Of a stretch of 14,045 nt of DNA, positions 8,801 through 14,045 are shown piece by piece; position 1 is the stretch's first letter; the number at the start of each line of letters is the position of its first letter. Source of the stretch: Candidatus Hydrogenedentota bacterium (lineage in GTDB: Bacteria > Hydrogenedentota > Hydrogenedentia > Hydrogenedentiales > CAITNO01); the NCBI GenBank assembly GCA_903922535.1, contig CAIXUF010001342.1, positions 1 through 14,045 of the forward strand. The letters run 5' to 3'. A program made the translations under genes and the position numbers. The notes under the pieces were generated by a model. That model saw only the letters and a program-made list of their open reading frames with translations, was not told where the DNA came from and made no database searches.

Positions 8801-9632
8801 GTGCCCATGCGTTGTCCGTGAACACGGGGTCAATGTCCAGCGGGTCCAGCGGCGCCTGCAGCAGGAAGTGATTGGCCGGGAGGTCGCCGGGGTATTCAAA
8901 GAGGACCACCCGTCCCTCGCCATGGGCAAGCATGCGCACCGGGGGGCTTCCCTCCCCCCAGCCGGGGAAGCCCGGCTCGCCAATCCCGCGCGTGAGCGGG
9001 ATGCCGGTCTTCAACGGCTCCAGCACTTCCAGCAGCGTGCGCAGCGGTGAGCCCGGCTGGTCGCGCAGGTTCGCAATGACCAGCCCAAGCCCTTTGGAAA
9101 CACGGCCCATCAGGTCGGAGACAATGTCGTCGGGCAGCGTGGCCGCGTCGATGTTGCCCAGGAGCACGACATCCAAATCGCCCCGGAGCAGTTCGCGCAG
9201 CCGGTCCAGCGTTTCCTGCGTTGTCGGTCCGCAGGGATGGTTTCCGGCCGCGGCGGGGTCGCAGCCCGGATGGGTCGCATCCCAGAAGGGGACGGTTTCG
9301 CAGCGCATTTCCAGCCGCTGGGCGAGTTCCGCCACATCCAGCAGCGCAAAGCGCGGGGCAATCGCCAGCGCGCGCAAGGCGCCGCCGTCGAGCGGCGTGG
9401 CCCACCGGGTGACCGCGGCGGCCGGTGCGCGCTTCAAGTCCTTCTTGGCAGCCTTGGCCCCGCCAATGGCCATGCCGGCCGTGGCGGCGGCGGACCACAG
9501 GAGCAGCGCTGCCGCGAGCAGGAAATGCAGGACAGCCGTCCCCGGCGGTCGGCTTTTGACGGACAACCCTGGATCGACTGGCGGGGGCGCCTGTCCCGTA
9601 TTTTTCTGGCGAGCTTTCCCGGCAATAGACAT
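5853..9632 (-). CDS. Exported GH42-like (beta-galactosidase-type) multidomain protein
   Basis: 1259 residues from the ATG at 9632, chosen for a GGAG box 6 bases upstream; the open frame reaches 9812 but that part looks non-coding. After a long basic n-region, a hydrophobic stretch (about 32-46) and ATA-G at 50-53 look like a signal peptide, so it is probably periplasmic or secreted. Residues about 85-285 resemble a Rossmann/GATase-like fold (VVLLGNIDAATLP, LGLVIANL). About 335-525 look like beta-sandwich domains. About 535-850 are GH42-like, with CQCPVSLDAFRAWL (645-658) and SIEALNQSWGT (663-673). About 860-1010 match a beta-galactosidase trimerisation-type domain (IVVYDSQ, ALVLPLCRALSDGEI, ARGGLIVAD). 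The rest is beta-rich. By family knowledge it would act on galactosides or related glycans. However, the position where related proteins carry GDE reads GNGN (631-634), so catalysis is doubtful. It is followed by the PHP phosphatase gene. Confidence 0.8.
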   Translation of the reverse strand: MSIAGKARQKNTGQAPPPVDPGLSVKSRPPGTAVLHFLLAAALLLWSAAATAGMAIGGAKAAKKDLKRAPAAAVTRWATPLDGGALRALAIAPRFALLDVAELAQRLEMRCETVPFWDATHPGCDPAAAGNHPCGPTTQETLDRLRELLRGDLDVVLLGNIDAATLPDDIVSDLMGRVSKGLGLVIANLRDQPGSPLRTLLEVLEPLKTGIPLTRGIGEPGFPGWGEGSPPVRMLAHGEGRVVLFEYPGDLPANHFLLQAPLDPLDIDPVFTDNAWALVTRAVCAAAKRDAPSRIAAIEDSGPKGPADEEIPPGFPDEYVKAMKDPMAAAPVRPFAFRLEAPATDRYRVMVQTRHPGSDTRMVYNDESPVSKGDKGHPFDMIVGPGIHFLDAWIYRGDKVVDWHTQQLTIPGWPEFSDVVYEKTWVQPNDTLRVSLKVRPVINRERKCAVCARATDTHGRLVSEAAQAMTSEGGDVSLQLHLADLVTPLIKIEVYAVEGEGKKFSNWDLERSPRAYRYISVRAPRPDPNMSLVAITPPPREPNQEALLRILARTGVDTVQAAGGEAGLVRTDLQGLRFLPEILRIAPDQVAEDNVRRPCLDDAECRQRTKKTIEENVTLHWAGGSGRYSVGNGNLLCATEENVCQCPVSLDAFRAWLRKEYDSIEALNQSWGTAYTDWSQAVPESADAARASGRCAAWVDFRIFEDGDFAAFHGMARQAVRGVDRAGETGFRAFDDANPSHGYWWPALAAQTDFVAADWEPVTAEKLRCYQAKGAWSGLVVNDTRDLGDARRAGWFAWNAALLRIPAVWIATPFGDAEHAAPGAALQPDGQPTPAFAALAAAMNELKQGAGPLLLGAVPDPASIVVYDSQASRCLADADHSFAASTRAAQQGWTEALDALNRSWDFIDETRIDRLADPACKALVLPLCRALSDGEIAAVQAFAARGGLIVADILPGTHDEHGAARRKVVLAALFGVHPGAAPQAKEGVPAWTALDPPAPQGFAGMVTCDSALALKGGQALGGMADTPLWVRGTGEGRNALLLNHAPRLRAASGDRSVFPLEYAALDKALNGAGCPSMISGENRFDGRVRAFRYDRARLVAFLADPAAKDAQRVRLPFGENDRVFNLRTGQPVGKPHKATVKLEPGAAALFSALDHKVEAVQVAATPTVNAGRRVAVKLIVRTDGPAPGKRLVVVDMASGDGQAPEWERRFVNCENGAGELYFPVALNDTTGKYRVRAQDLLSGAEGRGMVLVLPALNVQ

Positions 9633-9638
9633 GCGGCA

Positions 9639-9642
9639 CTCC
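9639..9642 (-). promoter_or_regulatory. Ribosome binding site fixing the GH42-like start
   Basis: GGAG on the minus strand lies 6 bases before the ATG at 9632. The upstream in-frame candidate at 9812 has no such support, and its extra 60 residues are low-complexity and would bury the signal peptide. Confidence 0.6.
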
Positions 9643-9660
9643 GTGACCGGAACCGTCACA

Positions 9661-9689
9661 TTGCGCCCGCCGCAGGGCGGGCGTATACT
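9661..9689 (+). promoter_or_regulatory. Candidate sigma-70-type promoter for the DapA-like gene
   Basis: TTGCGC (9661-9666), 17 bases, TATACT (9684-9689). The spacer is filled by a perfect 8-base inverted repeat, CGCCCGCC (9664-9671) and GGCGGGCG (9676-9683), around a 4-base centre. Transcription would start near 9696, leaving a leader of about 170 bases. A second weaker candidate, TTGTCC (9747-9752), 18 bases, TATGGT (9771-9776), lies closer to the gene. Confidence 0.55.
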
Positions 9690-9771
9690 CTGTCGCGCGC
9701 GTTCTTCGCGCACGCGATGCCCGGCCCCTCCCCACTGCGGCGGGAGTTGTCCGTTCCGGCATCCGTCAACT

Positions 9772-9801
9772 ATGGTACGGCGGTCCGCCGTGGTCCTGCA
9801 A
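9772..9801 (-). promoter_or_regulatory. Candidate promoter for the GH42-like / PHP phosphatase unit
   Basis: On the minus strand TTGCAG (9801-9796), 18 bases, TACCAT (9777-9772), inside the 8-mer GTACCATA (9778-9771). It would give a leader of about 130 bases before the ATG at 9632. The -35 match is weak; support comes mainly from the same layout before two other genes in the window. Confidence 0.35.
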
Positions 9802-9865
9802 TAACCGGGCAAACCCGGAACGCACCGAACAAGCGTCTCTCATTGGACGCGGGAGTGTCAACACG

Positions 9866-10759
9866 ATGAAACTGAAGCTGCAAGGCGTGATCTCCGCAAT
9901 GATGACCCCGTTCACCAAGGGCGGTGAATTTGTCGATTTTGACAAGGTGGGCCCGCTGGCCGAGCGTCTGGTCAAGCAGGGCGCCAAGGGGCTGTTTCCC
10001 TGCGGGACCACCGGCGAGGGCATGCTGCTGTCCATGGAAGAGCGCAAGGTGGTCGCCGAGGAAGTGGTCGCCGCCGTCGGCAAGAAGGCCAAGGTCATTC
10101 CCCAGACCGGCTGCCTCGACACGGCAAGCACCGTGGAACTGACGCGCCATGCCCAGGAGATTGGCGCGGCCGCGGTCGCCATCGTCACGCCGTTCTACTA
10201 TGCCTACGACGACGCGTCGCTGATGCAGTACTACACCACCATCGCCAAGGCGGTGCCCGAGTTTCCGATACTCGTCTACAACATCCCGTCCTGCGCGCGC
10301 AACACGATCACGCCCGAGTTCCTGGCCAGGCTGGTCGAGAAGAACCAGAACATCGTGGGCATCAAGGACAGCATGGGCAGCATGGTCGCGCTCACGCAGA
10401 TGCTGGCGATCATGCCCGCCGGGTTCAACGTGATCAACGGCGTCGACGAGTACGGGTTCCAGGCGATCCTTGCCGGCTGTCCGGCGGCCGTGTCCGGCCT
10501 GTCCAACGTGGTGTGCGAGATCTACGTCGCCGTGTTCAACCACCTTGCCAAGGGCGATCTGAAGAAGGCGTGGAAGGAACAGCTTCGCCTCGCCCGCGCC
10601 GCGACGATCTTCGAGTACGGCCGCAAGGCGGCGATGTTCAAGGAAGGCTCGCGTCTTCGCGGTTTCGACGCCGGCTGCGTGCGCCCGCCGATGCGCGACC
10701 TCACCGCCGCCGAACTGAAGAAGCTGGCGAAAGACATGGAGGAGCTGGGCGTGCTCTGA
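9866..10759 (+). CDS. DapA/NanA-family class I pyruvate lyase (dihydrodipicolinate synthase family)
   Basis: 297 residues, the normal length for this TIM-barrel family, which forms a Schiff base between a lysine and pyruvate in aldol condensation or cleavage. Visible: GTTGE pyruvate site (47-51), TPFY with Tyr111, YNIP with Tyr138, and IVGIKDS with Schiff-base Lys167. In E. coli DapA, Arg138 follows YNVPS and binds the semialdehyde carboxylate; here YNIPS is followed by Cys143, with an Arg two residues further on. True lysine-pathway activity is therefore uncertain. Other sugar-acid or keto-acid aldolases of the family are equally possible. The ATG at 9866 has GGGAG 10 bases upstream. It is transcribed away from the GH42-like gene and converges on mazG with 3 bases between stops. 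No dap or lys genes are adjacent. Confidence 0.88.
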   Translation: MKLKLQGVISAMMTPFTKGGEFVDFDKVGPLAERLVKQGAKGLFPCGTTGEGMLLSMEERKVVAEEVVAAVGKKAKVIPQTGCLDTASTVELTRHAQEIGAAAVAIVTPFYYAYDDASLMQYYTTIAKAVPEFPILVYNIPSCARNTITPEFLARLVEKNQNIVGIKDSMGSMVALTQMLAIMPAGFNVINGVDEYGFQAILAGCPAAVSGLSNVVCEIYVAVFNHLAKGDLKKAWKEQLRLARAATIFEYGRKAAMFKEGSRLRGFDAGCVRPPMRDLTAAELKKLAKDMEELGVL

Positions 10760-10762
10760 CGC

Positions 10763-11191
10763 CTATTGGCGCTTTCGCGCCTTTTCCTCCGCCTTGATGC
10801 GGTTCCAGGCCTCCACTGCCTCCTCCGGCGTGGAGGCCTTTTCATTGTCAAACACATGCGCGTGGCGGCGGATCATTTTCTCGTGCGCCCGCGCCATGGC
10901 GCCGCGCAGATCAAAGCGCCCCTCGGCCTCGGCCGCGGCCATCGACGCAAGCAGGACGAACAGGCTGTCGCCGAACTCCTCCTCGGCGTTGTCGTTGTCG
11001 TCCTTTTCCAGCGCCTCCACGTATTCGTCCGCTTCTTCGCCGGCGAATTTCGCGAAGTCGATTGCGCGCTGTTTCTGGTCCCAGGGGCAGCCCTCGGGCG
11101 AGCGCAGAAAACGCGCCAGCGACATGAGCGCGCCGAACCATTCAGTTTCGGTTTCCGGCTCGGATTGAATATGGGGGTATGGACGGTCCAT
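10763..11191 (-). CDS. mazG: MazG-family nucleotide pyrophosphohydrolase (single domain)
   Basis: 142 residues. MazG enzymes hydrolyse (d)NTPs to monophosphates plus pyrophosphate, using Mg2+ held by acidic helices in the cytoplasm. Motifs visible: LRSPEGCPWD (29-38), the metal-binding set E52, E53 and E56 followed by E72 and D75 (EEFGD), FDLRGAMARAHEKMIRRHAHVF (about 93-114), and a C-terminal WNRIKAEEK. E. coli MazG has two such domains in about 260 residues; this protein has one, like many housekeeping short forms. The ATG at 11191 has only a weak GGAA 10 bases upstream. It lies 39 bases after the DAHP synthase gene on the same strand and is likely cotranscribed. Its 3' end carries the candidate terminator of the opposing lyase gene. 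Confidence 0.9.
   Translation of the reverse strand: MDRPYPHIQSEPETETEWFGALMSLARFLRSPEGCPWDQKQRAIDFAKFAGEEADEYVEALEKDDNDNAEEEFGDSLFVLLASMAAAEAEGRFDLRGAMARAHEKMIRRHAHVFDNEKASTPEEAVEAWNRIKAEEKARKRQ
10768..10785 (+). terminator. Candidate intrinsic terminator of the DapA-like gene
   Basis: GGCGC (10768-10772), TTTC loop, GCGCC (10777-10781), then TTTT (10782-10785), 8 bases after the lyase stop. The stem is only 5 base pairs and the T-run is short, so it is a weak call. It lies inside the last codons of the opposing mazG gene. Confidence 0.4.
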
Positions 11192-11230
11192 GGCGTTGCG
11201 TTCCAGTCGTGGTGGTTGGTGCGGTGTCTG

Positions 11231-12316
11231 TCAGGGCTGCTCGCCGCGGTTTTTCCGGTTGCAGCCGGTGCAGGCGCCCAGCTTTTCATGCGCCTCGCGC
11301 AGAATCCGCTCGGTGGTTTCCCAGTCCAGGCACGGATCAGTGATGCTCATGCCGTATTCGAGGCTCGACAGGTCGGGGCTGATCTTTTGGCAGCCGCCCT
11401 TGAGAAAGCTTTCCAGCATGACCCCGATGAGCGAGGTGCTGCCCTCGACGCGCTGCTGCACCACGTCGCGCAGCACATGCGCCTGCAGGTGCGGCCGCTT
11501 CCCGCAGTTGGCGTGGCTGCAGTCAACCATGATGCGCGGCTCCACCCCGGCGTCGCGCATCTGCTCCTCGGCGCTGATGACGCTGACCGGGTCGTAGTTG
11601 GGCCCGGTGCGCCCGCCGCGGAGAATGATGTGCCAGTTCGGGTTGCCCTGCGACGTCACCACGCAGGTGCGGCCGTCGCCGTCGATGCCCAGGAAATGGT
11701 GGGCGCGCCCCGCCGAGACCACACCGTCAATGGCAACCTGGAGATAACCGTCGGTGCTGTTCTTGAAGCCCACCGGCATCGACAGCCCGCTGGCCATCTC
11801 CCGGTGCGTCTGCGACTCGCTCGTTCGGGCGCCAATCGAGGCCCAGGCGAGCAGATCGGCGATGTACTGCGGAATGACCGGCTCCAGCAGTTCGCTGCCC
11901 GCGGGCAGACCCATTTCGTTGACGCGCAGCAGGATTTCGCGGGCCTTGCGCAGGCCCTTGTCCACATCGTAGCTGCCGTCCAGGTTCGGGTCATTGATCA
12001 GGCCCTTCCAGCCCACCGTGGTGCGCGGCTTCTCGTAGTAGACACGCATCACGATGAACAGCCGGTCGGCCAGTTCCCGGTGCAGCACGCTGAGCCGTTC
12101 GGCGTATTCCAGCGCCGCCGCGCGGTCATGAATGGAGCAGGGCCCCGCCACCACCATGAGCCGTCCGTCCCGCTTGGCCAGAATGGCCGCCACCGCTTTG
12201 CGCGCCGCCGCCACCGTCTCATCGGCCTTCCTGGTCAGCGGCAGTTCCGCCTTGAGCGCCTTGGGCGTGATGAGCGGCGTAAACTCGCTGATATTGACGT
12301 TTTCTATTCGATGCAT
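11231..12316 (-). CDS. aroF/aroG/aroH: Type I 3-deoxy-7-phosphoheptulonate (DAHP) synthase, AroF/G/H class
   Basis: 361 residues, close to E. coli AroG (350). It condenses phosphoenolpyruvate and erythrose 4-phosphate, the first step of the shikimate pathway, in the cytoplasm. Numbering from the ATG at 12316: GPCSIHD (58-64, metal Cys60), MRVYYEKPRTTVGWKGLIND (90-109, PEP/E4P binding), PQY (149-151), GARTSESQTHRE (162-173), GFKNSTDG (183-190), ILRGG (231-235), VDCSHAN (264-270), MLES (300-303) and SITDPCLDWE (324-333), so all four metal ligands are present. The SITDPCLxWExTER end resembles AroH more than AroG, but feedback specificity cannot be read here. The C-terminus adds a CTGC motif. A GTG at 12325 is an alternative start; the ATG is preceded by GGTGA at 5 bases. 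mazG follows 39 bases downstream. Confidence 0.93.
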   Translation of the reverse strand: MHRIENVNISEFTPLITPKALKAELPLTRKADETVAAARKAVAAILAKRDGRLMVVAGPCSIHDRAAALEYAERLSVLHRELADRLFIVMRVYYEKPRTTVGWKGLINDPNLDGSYDVDKGLRKAREILLRVNEMGLPAGSELLEPVIPQYIADLLAWASIGARTSESQTHREMASGLSMPVGFKNSTDGYLQVAIDGVVSAGRAHHFLGIDGDGRTCVVTSQGNPNWHIILRGGRTGPNYDPVSVISAEEQMRDAGVEPRIMVDCSHANCGKRPHLQAHVLRDVVQQRVEGSTSLIGVMLESFLKGGCQKISPDLSSLEYGMSITDPCLDWETTERILREAHEKLGACTGCNRKNRGEQP

Positions 12317-12415
12317 GCTGTTCACCCAAAGCTTCGGCCGCCTCCGGCCGGTTCAAAAGAAGGCGCCGCGCCGCAAGATGTGCCCAATGCCGCCACCCTT
12401 CGCCGCGCCCCCGAT

Positions 12416-12445
12416 ATGGTACACCCCTTCGCCGCATTGCGCCAA
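12416..12445 (-). promoter_or_regulatory. Candidate promoter for the DAHP synthase / mazG unit
   Basis: On the minus strand TTGGCG (12445-12440), 18 bases, TACCAT (12421-12416), within GTACCATA (12422-12415). It lies about 100 bases before the start at 12316. Spacing and -10 match the candidates before the GH42-like and epimerase genes. Confidence 0.4.
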
Positions 12446-12515
12446 GTGGGGAAACAGGTTCATCGTTCGTGTCCTCCCGGCGCGGTCGCCGCCGTGACGG
12501 CTTTTTGGCCGATTG

Positions 12516-12524
12516 TGCTATACT
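12516..12524 (+). promoter_or_regulatory. Candidate extended -10 promoter for the flippase-like membrane protein
   Basis: TGC followed by TATACT (12519-12524) is an extended -10 pattern. No good -35 is seen; GTGACG at 12494-12499 is 19 bases upstream. Transcription would start near 12531, about 53 bases before the ATG at 12584 and just before an in-frame ATG at 12536. Confidence 0.45.
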
Positions 12525-12583
12525 TCCGCCGCGCAATGCCGCGCTTTTATCTTCCCTGCAAAGGAGTGAGGATTCCCGTACCC

Positions 12584-13663
12584 ATGCAACGCCGCATACA
12601 GATCATACTGGGCGCGCTCATCGGCGTGGTGCTCGTCTGGTGGCTGTTTAAGGACACCAACTGGGGCGCCGTTTTCGCCGCGTTGCGCGGGGTTCACTGG
12701 GGGTGGATGGCCTTCAGCGTCCTCACCCTGCTGCTTTCGTTTGTCGTGCGCATCTGGCGCTGGCACTACATCGTGTGCACGGACCAGAAAGTTCCCTTTG
12801 CCCGGCTTTTCAACGCCACGCAAATCGGTTTCCTTGCCAATTTCGTGCTGCCGGCGCGCATGGGCGAGCCCATACGCGCCATCGTGCTGAGCCGCAGTAC
12901 GGGCATCCCCTTCAGCAAGACCTTTGCCTTCGTGGCGATTGACCGGGTCACGGACATGGCCGGGCTGGCCATGGTGCTCGGCCTCACGGTGCTGACTTTT
13001 CATCCCGCCCAGGCGATACGGCTGCCCGCAGACCTGCAGAACCTGTACTCGGGCGAGATCTCCGGGATGCTGGTGCGCCATGCGGCCGAAGTGGTGGCGC
13101 TCGGAATGATGGCGCTGACCGGCGGCCTGTTCCTGGTCTATTTTCAGCGCGAGCGGATTGTGCGCTGGAGCGATCAGTTCGTGGGTCTGTTCTCCAAACG
13201 GCTCGCCAGGAAGGTCGCCGGTTTGGTCGGTCACTTCACCGAGGGCATGTCCGCGATGGGCAAGCCCGCCAACCTGGGCCGGTCGGTGCTCGTGAGTCTC
13301 CTGCTTTGGTGCATCTTCGCCGTCGGGCACTGGGCCATGTTCAAGGGCATGCGGCTTGATCTGCCCTGGTATGCCCCCTTTGTCACCATGTCCATGCTGG
13401 CCATCTTTATCAGCGTGCCGGGCCCGCCGGGCTTTGTCGGTCCGTTTCACGTGGCCATGGTGGCGGGACTGTTGCTCGTGAGTCCGGGAATCGATCTGAA
13501 CGTGGCCCGGGCGACGGCCATCCTCATGCATTTGATCAACCTGCTTCCCGTGGTGGTTGTGGGCGTGTGGTGCCTGTCCACGGAGAAGATGAGCCTGCGC
13601 GAACTCAAGCACGAGAGCGAGCACGTCAAGGATCTGGGTGCCGGGGCGGTCAAACAGACCTGA
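12584..13663 (+). CDS. Lysylphosphatidylglycerol synthase TM region / flippase-like membrane protein
   Basis: 359 residues of a multi-pass inner-membrane protein in the family of the membrane half of MprF (LPG synthase TM, UPF0104-type). Hydrophobic segments lie near 5-22, 41-57, 78-92, 122-140, 165-186, 232-254, 262-280, 283-302 and 311-331. Family signatures: RIWRWHYIV (56-64), IGFLANFVLPARMGEPIRA (81-99), AIDRVTDMAGLA (118-129) and SVPGPPGFVGPFHVA (277-291). No C-terminal GNAT-like aminoacyl-transferase domain is present, so it is the stand-alone type, thought to move or bind lipid-linked substrates rather than make lysyl-PG. The ATG at 12584 sits 17 bases after AAGGAG, longer than usual; in-frame GTG at 12566 and ATG at 12536 are alternatives. 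It stands alone between the divergent DAHP synthase gene and an epimerase gene. Confidence 0.87.
   Translation: MQRRIQIILGALIGVVLVWWLFKDTNWGAVFAALRGVHWGWMAFSVLTLLLSFVVRIWRWHYIVCTDQKVPFARLFNATQIGFLANFVLPARMGEPIRAIVLSRSTGIPFSKTFAFVAIDRVTDMAGLAMVLGLTVLTFHPAQAIRLPADLQNLYSGEISGMLVRHAAEVVALGMMALTGGLFLVYFQRERIVRWSDQFVGLFSKRLARKVAGLVGHFTEGMSAMGKPANLGRSVLVSLLLWCIFAVGHWAMFKGMRLDLPWYAPFVTMSMLAIFISVPGPPGFVGPFHVAMVAGLLLVSPGIDLNVARATAILMHLINLLPVVVVGVWCLSTEKMSLRELKHESEHVKDLGAGAVKQT

Positions 13664-14045
<382 letters not shown>

Noticed and set aside
7773..9050. 425-codon + strand frame opposite the GH42-like gene
   Set aside because: It is a shadow of the GC-rich minus-strand gene, with no recognisable motif and no start signals.
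9633..9812. 60-residue N-terminal extension of the GH42-like protein
   Set aside because: There is no ribosome binding site, the composition is poor, and it would cover the promoter region and precede the signal peptide. The ATG at 9632 has GGAG at good spacing.
10766..12583. Very long + strand frame running from 10766 into the membrane protein gene
   Set aside because: Before 12584 it is the complement of mazG and the DAHP synthase, both with strong family motifs on the minus strand. Only the part from about 12584 codes for the membrane protein.

Overview
This is a GC-rich bacterial window. The style suggests an uncultivated soil, sediment or water bacterium: very large secreted mosaic proteins, an exported glycoside-hydrolase-like protein, and biosynthesis genes scattered outside their usual operons. 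A Planctomycetes, Hydrogenedentota or deltaproteobacterial-type lineage would fit, but this is inference from gene content only, with low confidence. There are no rRNA or tRNA genes, insertion sequences, CRISPR arrays or phage genes that I can see.

Layout, left to right. (1) 1-4878, + strand: the 3' part of a giant modular surface or secreted protein. It has five galactose-oxidase/Kelch-type repeats, an HYR-like Ig-fold domain, about 400 residues of glycine-rich sequence interrupted by cysteine-bounded loops, a linker, and five Kre9/KNH-type repeats; its start lies outside the window. (2) 9632-4935, - strand: a two-gene unit made of a 1259-residue exported GH42-like protein followed by a PHP-family histidinol-phosphatase-like protein. 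The phosphatase ribosome binding site overlaps the stop codon of the first gene. (3) 9866-10759, + strand: a DapA/NanA-family lyase divergent from the hydrolase. (4) 12316-10763, - strand: a type I DAHP synthase (first step of aromatic amino-acid synthesis), then a short MazG nucleotide pyrophosphohydrolase. MazG converges on the lyase with only 3 bases between the two stop codons. (5) 12584-13663, + strand: a multi-pass membrane protein of the lysylphosphatidylglycerol synthase TM / flippase-like family. (6) 13897 to the window end, + strand: the N-terminus of a sugar-nucleotide epimerase.

The intergenic stretches at 9633-9865, 12317-12583 and 13664-13896 hold candidate promoters. The 8-mer GTACCATA was found once in each and nowhere else by eye. 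Each copy is on the same strand as a downstream gene and sits 18 bases after a -35-like hexamer, so it may be a recurring -10 element of this organism. Two + strand promoters instead use TATACT.

The genes do not form one pathway. The most interesting points are the cysteine-looped glycine-rich domain in the giant protein, the apparent loss of the expected acidic catalytic motif in the GH42-like protein, the replacement of the substrate-binding Arg in the DapA-like lyase, and the shared GTACCATA promoter motif. I found no clear new defence or mobile system here.
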